From assembly GCA_965227155.1 (NCBI GenBank), contig OZ245731.1:2418001-2482000 (forward strand): a stretch of DNA of 64,000 nt, in the 5' to 3' direction. Position numbers and translations under genes: made by a program. Below the pieces are notes generated by a model, which worked only from the letters and a program-made list of their open reading frames with translations, was not told where the DNA came from and did not search any database. Source of the stretch: UBA6059 sp965227155 (GTDB taxonomy: Bacteria; Bacteroidota; Bacteroidia; Cytophagales; Cyclobacteriaceae). Positions within the stretch are counted from its first letter, which is position 1; each line of letters opens with the position of its first letter. Shown here piece by piece: positions 25,615-32,971 of this stretch.

Positions 25615-25871
25615 ATGTATAATATTACTTTTAAAAAGCGAGCTGCAAAAGAACTTCTAAAGTTGCCGAAAAAATAATTCCATTAATCTCTGTTACAATC
25701 GATGATCTGGCTGTAAATCCAAGACCTAAAGCAGCAAAAAAGCTTAAAGGTAGCAAAGACGAACTATGGAGAATATGGATGGGAGATTATAGAGTAGTTT
25801 ATGTGATTGATGATCAAATTAGGGTCATAAGCATTCGAAGAATTGGTCATAGGAAGGATATTTACAAATAA
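25615..25871 (+). pseudogene. RelE-type toxin with a frameshift at an A6 tract
   Basis: The first frame reads 20 codons (to LLKLPKK) and stops at TAA 25675-25677. Shifting back one base at the A6 tract (25669-25674) continues it for 65 more codons as IIPLISVTIDDLAVNPRP, AKKLKGSKDELWRIWMGDYRVVYVI and ISIRRIGHRKDIYK. Joined, this is a complete 85-residue RelE toxin: the usual LPKK helix, NPRP turn, KLKG, WR-x-GDYRVVY strand and final RIGHRKDIY. The cause is the lack of one A. It could be a true inactivating mutation, a sequencing error, a phase-variable tract, or be rescued by slippage at the AAA-AAA lysine codons. Confidence 0.85.
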
Positions 25872-25895
25872 TGAGCTTAGATAAGGAATAAAATC

Positions 25896-25924
25896 ATAAA
25901 AAAACCACTCCCGAAGGAGTGGTT
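25896..25924 (-). terminator. Rho-independent terminator of the aceB-aceA operon
   Basis: On the minus strand AACCACTCC and GGAGTGGTT form a perfect 9-bp stem closed by a TTCG tetraloop and followed by a run of T. It lies 25 bases after the aceA stop. Confidence 0.9.
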
Positions 25925-25948
25925 GGCAACATGAGCGGTTCAGAAGCA

Positions 25949-27229
25949 CTAGTTTACAAATTGAGCAGTTTCGGTACTACCGGCCAGGGCCACAGTAGAT
26001 GATTTGCCTCCCTGCACCGTTTCTTGTATGGCATCAAAATACCCGGTACCTACAAACTTTTGGTGCTTTACAGCTGTAAAGCCGTCTTTTTGTAGCTTAA
26101 ATTCTCTACTCTGTAGCGCTGAGAATCCTGCCATCCCTTTTTCTTTGTAAGCTTTACTCAATTCAAACATAGACGTATTAAGTGCGTGAAAGCCAGCCAG
26201 GGTGATAAACTGAAACTTATAGCCCATTTCAGCAAGTTTTTCTCTGAATTCCAGCATTTCTGCCTCGGTAAGGTTAGCCTCCCAGTTGAATGATGGTGAG
26301 CAATTGTAAGCCAGCATTTTCCCTGGGAATTTAGCATGAATGGCATCTGCAAATGCCTTGGCCACTGCCAGATCTGGTGTGGAAGTTTCCATCCAGAGTA
26401 GGTCCGCATAAGGTGCGTAGGACAGGCCTCTGCTGATGCATTGATCCAGTCCGGGGTTTACTCTGTAGAAACCTTCTTCGGTACGTTCACCGGTAATAAA
26501 CTCCTTGTCCCGTGGATCGATATCCGATGTGATCAAGTCTGCTGCTTCTGCATCCGTACGGGCAATGATTACTGTGGGTACCCCCATTACATCAGAGGCC
26601 AGTCTGGCGGCCACCAGTTTGTTGATGGCTTCCTGTGTTGGCACCAATACCTTACCACCAAGGTGGCCACATTTTTTGGCTGATGATAGCTGATCTTCAA
26701 AATGTACACCTGCCGCACCGCCTTCTATCATTTGCTTCATCAGCTCAAAAGCATTCAGGTTACCACCAAAGCCAGCTTCAGCATCAGCCACTATGGGTAC
26801 CAGCCAGTCGGTGTTGAAATCTCCCTCCAGCGTATGGATTTGGTCTCTGCGCAACAGCGCATTGTTGATCCGCTTTACCACTTTCGGTACAGAGTCAGCA
26901 GGGTATAGCGATTGGTCAGGGTACATTTCACCGGCCAGATTGGCATCTGCAGCCACCTGCCACCCACTTAAGTAGATGGCTTCAAGACCTGCGGCTACTT
27001 CCTGTACAGCCTGGTTGCCAGTAAGAGCACCTAGCCCTGCCACAAATGGTTTTGATTTCAGCTTATCCCAAAGCTTTTCGGCGCCATTGGTGGCTAATGT
27101 ATAAGCGATATCAATAGATCCTTTTAGCTTCATTACCTCCTCGGCGGTATAAGGCCGCTCAATGCCTTCCCATCTGGGATTGGTCTTCCAATCCGTGGTT
27201 AGTTGTAGAATTTTGTCTTCTCGGTTCAT
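25949..27229 (-). CDS. aceA: Isocitrate lyase
   Basis: The 426-residue enzyme splits isocitrate to succinate and glyoxylate in the glyoxylate shunt. The catalytic loop KKCGHLGGKVLVPTQEA, the metal-binding ADAEAGFGG and HFEDQLSS segments, and the later YNCSPSFNW are all present. Length matches the bacterial short form (about 430 residues). It is the second gene of an operon, four bases after aceB, and ends at a strong terminator. Expression is probably set by the divergent ScfR-type regulator at 29022. Confidence 0.97.
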   Translation of the reverse strand: MNREDKILQLTTDWKTNPRWEGIERPYTAEEVMKLKGSIDIAYTLATNGAEKLWDKLKSKPFVAGLGALTGNQAVQEVAAGLEAIYLSGWQVAADANLAGEMYPDQSLYPADSVPKVVKRINNALLRRDQIHTLEGDFNTDWLVPIVADAEAGFGGNLNAFELMKQMIEGGAAGVHFEDQLSSAKKCGHLGGKVLVPTQEAINKLVAARLASDVMGVPTVIIARTDAEAADLITSDIDPRDKEFITGERTEEGFYRVNPGLDQCISRGLSYAPYADLLWMETSTPDLAVAKAFADAIHAKFPGKMLAYNCSPSFNWEANLTEAEMLEFREKLAEMGYKFQFITLAGFHALNTSMFELSKAYKEKGMAGFSALQSREFKLQKDGFTAVKHQKFVGTGYFDAIQETVQGGKSSTVALAGSTETAQFVN

Positions 27230-27233
27230 GATT

Positions 27234-28862
27234 TTAGTGATTCAGAAAATTGTAAGATGATATGGTTAAAAATTCGATAAACTGGTCTTCTTCGATCAGG
27301 TCTGTGAATATTTCTACAGCCTCCTTGAATCGACCTTTTTGGTAGGCCTCTTCGCCCACATATTTGATGATGTTGATCAGCTCTTCATCGATGAGCTGTC
27401 GGCATAAGTCAAAGGTGATTTTTCTGCCATCGGCCAGGTGTGCATCATGCTTGATCCACTGCCACACCTGTGTCCGGGAAATCTCGGCAGTTGCTGCATC
27501 CTCCATCAGGTTGTAAAGTGCAGCTGCACCAATGCCCCTGAGCCAGCTTTCGATATAGAGAATACCCACATTGATATTGGTCCTCAATCCTTCTTCGGTA
27601 ATGGAACCCTGCGGTACATCTATGAGATTTCTAGCGGAGACAAAAACATCCTCTCGCTTGTTGTTGATCTGGTTGGCCTGGGGCATAAATTCATTAAAAA
27701 CCTCCATAGCCACAGGCACAAGACCGGGATGCGCTACCCAGGTGCCATCATGGCCGGCTTTCACTTCCCGCAGTTTGTCTTGCCGCACCTTTTCAATAGC
27801 TTTAGCATTGGCTTCAGGGTCATTTTTGATAGGTATCTGTGCTGCCATGCCACCTATGGCCATGCAATTGCGCCTGTGGCATGTCTGGATCACCAGGTCG
27901 GCATAAGCTTTCATGAAAGGTACCGTCATGGTGACCTGCGATCGGTCAGGCAAAATCATTTCGGCATGATTGCGGAAGCGCTTGATATAGCTGAAAATGT
28001 AATCCCAACGACCGCAATTCAGGCCTGCCATATGGTCTCTCAGCTCATAGATAATTTCATTGAGTTGGAAAGAGGCGAGTATAGTTTCAACCAATACAGT
28101 TGCCTTGATGGTTTGCCGAGGGATTTTGAGATAGTCCTGGGCAAATTCAAATACTTTATTCCATAGCCTGGCCTCAAGGTAACTTTCCATTTTTGGCAGG
28201 TAGAAATAAGGCCCCGTTCCCCTGTTGATCAGCTCCTGGGCATTATGAAAGAAATACAGTCCAAAGTCCATTAGCGCACCGCTAATGGCTTCACCTTCGA
28301 TTTCAATATGCTTTTCCGTAAGGTGCCAGCCACGGGGACGTACTATTAAAGTGGCAGTATCCTCATTGAGCGTGTATTTTTTTCCGTTAGCCGGGTTTTC
28401 AAAGTCTATATTTCTTCTGATGGCATCCTTCAGATTAATCTGCCCCTCGATGGTGTTTTTCCAGGTAGGGGAATTAGAATCTTCAAAATCTGCCATAAAG
28501 ACTTTAGCCCCGGAGTTCAATGCATTGATGATCATCTTGCGATCTACCGGGCCGGTTATTTCCACCCTTCTATCAAGCAGATCTGAAGGTATGGGTGCTA
28601 CCTGCCATTCGCTGTGTCTGATCTCTTTGGTTTCCGGCAGAAAATCAGGCATGTTACCCTGATTTATCGATTGCTGCACGAGTTCTCTTTTCCAGAGCAA
28701 AGACTTTCTTTCATCATTGAATTTTTCGTGCAACGCCAATAAAAAGTCCAATGCCTCGGGTGTCAGGATCTCTGCATAGCGCTCTGAGAATTCTCCTTTG
28801 ATTCTCATGATTTGTGGCGCTGTAAAGGTTTCTTCTAATGTGCCAAACATAATCCGATTCAT
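27234..28862 (-). CDS. aceB: Malate synthase A
   Basis: The 542-residue enzyme condenses glyoxylate with acetyl-CoA to malate. Family signs include VFMADFEDSNSPTW, IVRPRGWHLTEKH, LPKMESYLEARLW, and the late HDGTWVAHPGLVP, which together cover the glyoxylate and magnesium sites. Length fits isoform A. It starts the aceB-aceA operon, with a TATATTTG box 24 bases upstream and a perfect AGCGAAATTTCGCT palindrome beyond it. It is divergent from the regulator gene. Confidence 0.97.
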   Translation of the reverse strand: MNRIMFGTLEETFTAPQIMRIKGEFSERYAEILTPEALDFLLALHEKFNDERKSLLWKRELVQQSINQGNMPDFLPETKEIRHSEWQVAPIPSDLLDRRVEITGPVDRKMIINALNSGAKVFMADFEDSNSPTWKNTIEGQINLKDAIRRNIDFENPANGKKYTLNEDTATLIVRPRGWHLTEKHIEIEGEAISGALMDFGLYFFHNAQELINRGTGPYFYLPKMESYLEARLWNKVFEFAQDYLKIPRQTIKATVLVETILASFQLNEIIYELRDHMAGLNCGRWDYIFSYIKRFRNHAEMILPDRSQVTMTVPFMKAYADLVIQTCHRRNCMAIGGMAAQIPIKNDPEANAKAIEKVRQDKLREVKAGHDGTWVAHPGLVPVAMEVFNEFMPQANQINNKREDVFVSARNLIDVPQGSITEEGLRTNINVGILYIESWLRGIGAAALYNLMEDAATAEISRTQVWQWIKHDAHLADGRKITFDLCRQLIDEELINIIKYVGEEAYQKGRFKEAVEIFTDLIEEDQFIEFLTISSYNFLNH

Positions 28863-28885
28863 TAATTGATTTTAAAAACTTGAAT

Positions 28886-28893
28886 CAAATATA
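28886..28893 (-). promoter_or_regulatory. -7 box of the aceBA promoter
   Basis: On the minus strand TATATTTG fully matches TAnnTTTG. At 19 bases upstream lies TTC, one base off the TTG -33 element, inside the AGCGAAATTTCGCT palindrome. Confidence 0.6.
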
Positions 28894-28909
28894 GAGAAAA
28901 TATTTAAAA

Positions 28910-28923
28910 AGCGAAATTTCGCT
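28910..28923. promoter_or_regulatory. Palindromic operator candidate of aceBA
   Basis: AGCGAAATTTCGCT is a perfect 14-base palindrome overlapping the -33 region of the aceB promoter. Related half-sites TTTTCGC (28978-28984) and GCGAAAA (29000-29006) lie just before the regulator gene. Confidence 0.6.
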
Positions 28924-28977
28924 AATAATATTTTTACGCTTTTTGAGGATATTCTCTTTCGTACTTTCATATGTGAA

Positions 28978-29006
28978 TTTTCGCTATCAGTTTTTCTCCG
29001 CGAAAA
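28978..29006. promoter_or_regulatory. Second GCGAAA-type inverted repeat, near the regulator's own start
   Basis: TTTTCGC and GCGAAAA are perfect 7-base inverted arms, 15 bases apart, ending 15 bases before the regulator ATG. The half-site is the same as in the aceBA palindrome, which suggests autoregulation by one protein. Confidence 0.5.
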
Positions 29007-29021
29007 GCAGTAGATTTGATT

Positions 29022-30518
29022 ATGTCAAAAGAAATGATCGGTATCAGGCATATTTTAGGCCTGAAAGTGCATCATCATCGCACCCGAAGAGGCCTTAGCT
29101 TTCAGGAATTATCTACTGCCACCGGGCTTTCAGTGTCTTATCTCAATGAAATTGAAAAGGGCAAAAAATATCCCAAGGGAGATAAAATGATCAAGCTGGC
29201 CGCCGCCCTCGATTCCTCTTATGATGAGCTGGTATCCCTAAAGGTGCCCAAGCAATATGATTCCATTGTAAGGCTGCTGCAGTCCAATTTCTTCAAGGAA
29301 TTTCCACTGGATATGTTTGGGTTGGATGTGCAAAAGGTACTGGAACTGGTGGCTTCAGCACCTGAGAAATTCAATGCCTTCATTACTACCATCGTGCAGA
29401 TAGCCCGTAACTATGAAATGCGACAGGAGCAGTTTTATTTGGCTGCAGTACGTGCCTACCAGGAAATGCAGGACAATTATTTTGAAGAGATAGAAGAGGC
29501 GTCCCAACTATTTCGTAAGCTGTATGACCTGGAAGATCAGCTGGTTATTCATACCGAAGATCTTGAAAAAATATTAACCAACGTTATGGGCTACACAATA
29601 GAGTATGCCTTGCTGGCCCAGCACCCGGAGCTTCAAAACCTGCGGTCACTTTTCGACCAAAAGCGTAAGAAACTCATGCTAAATAAAGGGCTTACCCAGG
29701 GGCAACTCTGTTTCTTGCTGGCGCGCGAGCTTGGCTTTGCCCAATTGCAATTGGATAAGCGACCGATCAGTACACCACCTGTACAGGCAGAAAGTTTCGA
29801 GGAGAGTTTGCACAACTACCAGGCCTCTTATTTCTCTGCTGCCTTAATGATGCCCAAAGAGGCTTTGCTGGAGGACATCAAAGCTTTCAATCAGCTTGAG
29901 CATTGGGACGACCGGTTTCTTATCCAGCTTCTTGATAAATACCAGGCGACCCCTGAGATGCTCATGCAGCGCTTAACTAACCTGTTGCCGAGATTTTTTA
30001 AAATCAATAACCTGTTCTTTTTGCGATTTGTAGGGCAGCAGGAGCTTGCCAATTTCCGGCTGACCAAGGAGCTACACCTCTCTAAATTTCACCAGCCCCA
30101 TGCTAATGAAACCAACGAGCATTACTGCCGGCGCTGGATTTCCTTTGGCATCATGAAGAAGGTTAGGGAAAGCATAGCTGAAGGTAAGCCGGGCCTGGTC
30201 TCCGATATCCAGCGATCGAAGTACATCAATACCTCCGTAGAATATATGGTGATTTCCATGGCCTGGCCCAATGTGTCTGACCAGCAGGAAATCATCAGTG
30301 TGTCTATTGGTTTTTTGATAGATGCAAACCTGAAAAAGCGGCTGAAAATGCTCGATGATGAAGCCATTAAAACCCGCACCGTTCACACCACCTGTGAGCG
30401 CTGCCCTTTATCTGACTGCCAGGAACGGGTAGCACCACCTGTAATCGTAGAAAGAGAAATCGCCAACCGAAAAGTGCAGGAGGTTTTGGGTGAATTGCTG
30501 AAATCTGATAAAATATAG
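29022..30518 (+). CDS. XRE-family short-chain fatty-acyl regulator (ScfR/RamB-like)
   Basis: From the ATG at 29022 the product has 498 residues. An Xre helix-turn-helix is at about 11-65 (RGLSFQELSTATGLSVSYLNEIEKGKKYPKG). The middle resembles the IrrE/ImmA-like region, but the metalloprotease HExxH is degenerate (ARELGFAQLQ). The C-terminus has the DUF2083-type cysteine cluster CERCPLSDC. This layout is that of regulators of acetate and propionate use (RamB, ScfR), which often sit next to glyoxylate or methylcitrate genes. Here it is divergent from aceB-aceA with shared GCGAAA repeats between. A TTG at 29016 is a less likely start. Confidence 0.88.
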   Translation: MSKEMIGIRHILGLKVHHHRTRRGLSFQELSTATGLSVSYLNEIEKGKKYPKGDKMIKLAAALDSSYDELVSLKVPKQYDSIVRLLQSNFFKEFPLDMFGLDVQKVLELVASAPEKFNAFITTIVQIARNYEMRQEQFYLAAVRAYQEMQDNYFEEIEEASQLFRKLYDLEDQLVIHTEDLEKILTNVMGYTIEYALLAQHPELQNLRSLFDQKRKKLMLNKGLTQGQLCFLLARELGFAQLQLDKRPISTPPVQAESFEESLHNYQASYFSAALMMPKEALLEDIKAFNQLEHWDDRFLIQLLDKYQATPEMLMQRLTNLLPRFFKINNLFFLRFVGQQELANFRLTKELHLSKFHQPHANETNEHYCRRWISFGIMKKVRESIAEGKPGLVSDIQRSKYINTSVEYMVISMAWPNVSDQQEIISVSIGFLIDANLKKRLKMLDDEAIKTRTVHTTCERCPLSDCQERVAPPVIVEREIANRKVQEVLGELLKSDKI

Positions 30519-30556
30519 GAAGCACAATAGCCCATAAGTATACATACGGTGCTCAT

Positions 30557-31216
30557 TCAGTACTTAAAAATAAAATAAGGCGAAGGGAAATACTGCTCAA
30601 CCCTGGGCATCATATCCGGCGAAATGTATCCCCAATTGCCATAGCCATCATCCAGTGCTGCCTGTGTAAGTACTTGCAGGTGAACATGACAAAACCACCC
30701 ACCACTATCATTTTCCTTTCCCACCCTTGCCAGCAATTGGCCAGCATTAATGCGCTCCCCGACATTTACCACATGTGGTGTTTTCAAATGCCCGTAAAAT
30801 GAATAAAAAACCACATCATTGACATCATGCTTCAACATGATGTAGCCGCCATAATTGCCAATCTTAGTTTCTTTTCCTACGCTAAAAACTTCACCATTGA
30901 GCGGTGAAAATATGGGTGTATCGAAAGGCACAATAATATCAAGGCCGAGGTGGTAGTACCGCTGTTCCTCGATGATATTGGGGTAATCCCGAAGGATGTT
31001 TTTTCGCTCTTCCAGGTATTTGCCGATGCCCCATTGGCAAGAGGATTGTTTTAATTCATCAAATACGATTTGATTAAATTTTTTGAAATCAGAGGGACTA
31101 TAGTCAACTGATTTTGGGTTGTTAGAAGAAAAATCGAAAATATAAGGCTTGCCTTGCAGGTAATCCCCAAAAAGAGGAAAGATATCAATATTATTAAGGT
31201 TGAGTGGATAGTACAT
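30557..31216 (-). CDS. M23-family peptidoglycan endopeptidase-like protein
   Basis: This is a 219-residue LytM/M23 domain protein. The zinc ligands are visible: H89 and D93 in YHLGLDI, and H179 in CHVHL, with the catalytic H143 in YGHL. The conserved GGYIMLKH strand and GQLLARVG are present. No signal peptide or membrane segment is seen, which is unusual for a cell-wall hydrolase, so it may be exported by another route or act on a cytoplasmic substrate. It lies alone between the fatty-acyl regulator and the tRNA gene. Confidence 0.85.
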   Translation of the reverse strand: MYYPLNLNNIDIFPLFGDYLQGKPYIFDFSSNNPKSVDYSPSDFKKFNQIVFDELKQSSCQWGIGKYLEERKNILRDYPNIIEEQRYYHLGLDIIVPFDTPIFSPLNGEVFSVGKETKIGNYGGYIMLKHDVNDVVFYSFYGHLKTPHVVNVGERINAGQLLARVGKENDSGGWFCHVHLQVLTQAALDDGYGNWGYISPDMMPRVEQYFPSPYFIFKY

Positions 31217-31322
31217 AACCGAGGGTGGTTAGGGTTTAAGGTTGTGGAAACAAGCCTTTGAATTAATTAAATAATTGGAGATTAATCAGATTCAAAGTAA
31301 GTATTTGATTCGACAAACCAAC

Positions 31323-31352
31323 AAAAAAGCCCCCGGAAATGATCCAGAGGCT
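31323..31352 (-). terminator. Terminator of the tRNA-Arg gene
   Basis: On the minus strand AGCCTCTGG pairs with CCGGGGGCT (wobble pairs) around a 7-base loop and is followed by six T. It lies directly downstream of the tRNA 3' end. Confidence 0.75.
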
Positions 31353-31357
31353 GTTTG

Positions 31358-31434
31358 TGGTGACCTCCGCAGGATTCAAACCTGCAACCTTCAGAGCCGT
31401 AATCTGATGCTCTATTCAGTTGAGCTAGGAGGCC
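31358..31434 (-). tRNA. tRNA-Arg (anticodon ACG)
   Basis: Read on the minus strand this is a 77-base cloverleaf with an encoded CCA. The acceptor stem is GGCCTCC with GGAGGTC (one wobble). The D-arm has the usual TAGCTCAA-x-AGAGC, the anticodon stem CAGA/TCTG encloses loop TTACGGC giving anticodon ACG, and the T-arm is GCAGG-TTTGAATCC-TGC. A terminator follows. Confidence 0.96.
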
Positions 31435-31569
31435 AATTTCAATACGATCAATGCAACCTTTTAAAAAAAACTGCATTTACATAAGTATGATGCTTTCTAA
31501 AGCGGTTGCAAAAATATACAAATCATCAATCTAAAAAAAGGTCAGCCTTTATACTTCCATGAATTCATC

Positions 31570-31577
31570 TATCTTTG
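31570..31577 (+). promoter_or_regulatory. -7 box of the 31590 barrel gene
   Basis: TATCTTTG fully matches TAnnTTTG, 12 bases before the ATG at 31590. The position of the -33 element reads TTT rather than TTG at a 19-base spacing. Confidence 0.5.
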
Positions 31578-31589
31578 CCCCCTGAAAAA

Positions 31590-32357
31590 ATGAAGCCCAT
31601 GCGAATAGTCCGAATTACTGTACTATTTATCTCAATGCTAGCGATTTCTGCACATGCCTCACAGGCAGGTGGAGAAAAAGAAAACAAGCCTCAGTCTACC
31701 GAGAAAACTCAACTGGCCAGCCCTGATATTCCTGGTCGGCTGATTGTGGATTTTGGTTTTAATCGCCTGAGCAACAATGCACCCGCTTTACAAACGGGCT
31801 TCTGGGGGTCTAAATCTTTGGGACTTTATTATATGAAGTCCTTTGAGCTCAATGAGCGTATGTCTTTTAATGTGTCCCTGGGGCTCGGTACAGAAAAGCA
31901 TGCTTTTACTGAGGATATCAGCCTCCGACATCAAACCAACGAAGCAACGGGTATTGATGAAGTGGTGATCGATTCTTTAGGTTTTGAGCCGGGTAAAAAT
32001 AAGATCGCACAGACTTTTCTGGACATTCCCGTTGAATTCAGGTATTATCCCGGTGCTTCCTCTCCCTCTGAGGGCAATTTTTTTATAGCTCTGGGAGGCT
32101 CTGCCGGTATTCAGATGGCCAGTCATATGAAGCTTAAATATGAGGCGATTGATGGCCGTACCATTAAAGAAAAAACCAAGGATGATTTTGGGCTCAGCAA
32201 CTTTAGGTATGGTGTGCATGGCAGAATAGGATTCCGTGGGGTTAATATCTTTTACAAGCATTATTTCAACCCTTTCTTCAAAAGTGGTGAGGCGCCATCA
32301 GGTCTGGCCGTAGAGCCCAATAACTGGGTTATGGGCTTTAGCTTCAACCTGTTTTAA
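31590..32357 (+). CDS. Predicted outer-membrane beta-barrel protein (PorT-like)
   Basis: From the ATG at 31590 the product has 255 residues with a signal peptide (about 1-25, ending SAHASQA). The mature part has a charged linker and then beta strands (IPGRLIVDFGFNRL, ERMSFNVSLGLGTEKH, FLDIPVEFRYYPG, FFIALGGSAGIQMA, YGVHGRIGFRGVNIFYKHYF) with the C-terminal NNWVMGFSFNLF. This is the pattern of PorT/OmpW-size barrels common in Bacteroidota. The TATCTTTG box ends 12 bases upstream. It converges on the PAP2-like gene with a four-base overlap. Confidence 0.75.
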   Translation: MKPMRIVRITVLFISMLAISAHASQAGGEKENKPQSTEKTQLASPDIPGRLIVDFGFNRLSNNAPALQTGFWGSKSLGLYYMKSFELNERMSFNVSLGLGTEKHAFTEDISLRHQTNEATGIDEVVIDSLGFEPGKNKIAQTFLDIPVEFRYYPGASSPSEGNFFIALGGSAGIQMASHMKLKYEAIDGRTIKEKTKDDFGLSNFRYGVHGRIGFRGVNIFYKHYFNPFFKSGEAPSGLAVEPNNWVMGFSFNLF

Positions 32358-32971
32358 GCCAGAAAATAGAGGGCAGCAAAGCAAAACAAAAAACCTAACA
32401 ATGCGCCGAGGCTTACCTCTTCAATGGTATGGGCATTCAGATATAATCTGCTGGTCATGACCAGGCCCGTCAGCACTACAAATACAGCGAGTGGATACAT
32501 CAGCATCGGGTCATTATACTGATAGGTAAGTGCCAGCAAAAAGCCTACACTTCCGCTAATACCTGCTCCATGAATGCTGATTTTGTATTGCATGGTGATT
32601 GCTGTAAGCAGTAGAATAAGCAACGTAGTGGCAATCATCATCAATGCCAACAGATTGTTAACCTGCACCTTCTCAATAAATAGGTAAGTGGTAAGGCCGT
32701 AAAATACCGTGATAAACAGAAATGGGAGTATGCGTTCTTCCCGTTTCTCGAGAGAGAGGCTGCTGATGGTGGCTGTAAACTTCAGGGCCGATACACTCAT
32801 AAGTGGTATCAGAAAAGTTGTAATCAAAATGGCGAAAAGCAGGTAAGGGATTGAGTCCTCTGTGATTGGCTGAATGCTTTCGGGTAGAAAATAAAAGATA
32901 GTGGCAAAGGTAAAAGTGGGCATGAGCAGCGGGTGCAGCACATAAGAAACCACAGTCATAAATACTCTCAC
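32354..32971 (-). CDS. PAP2-superfamily-like membrane protein with altered active-site motifs
   Basis: The 205-residue membrane protein has about six hydrophobic helices. Motif order resembles the PAP2 lipid-phosphatase superfamily: KREERILPF where KxxxxxxRP is expected, SIHGAG where PSGH is expected, and SRLYLNAHTIEEV matching SRx5Hx3(D) with E in place of D. The first Arg-Pro is missing, so activity is uncertain. It could be an inactive or divergent phosphatase acting on isoprenoid or lipid phosphates at the inner membrane. It overlaps rpoN by one base. Confidence 0.65.
   Translation of the reverse strand: MRVFMTVVSYVLHPLLMPTFTFATIFYFLPESIQPITEDSIPYLLFAILITTFLIPLMSVSALKFTATISSLSLEKREERILPFLFITVFYGLTTYLFIEKVQVNNLLALMMIATTLLILLLTAITMQYKISIHGAGISGSVGFLLALTYQYNDPMLMYPLAVFVVLTGLVMTSRLYLNAHTIEEVSLGALLGFLFCFAALYFLA

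Noticed and set aside
27438..28166. Open frame of 242 codons opposite aceB
   Set aside because: It is a shadow of the aceB coding strand with no recognisable domain, no promoter and poor composition; aceB is certain.
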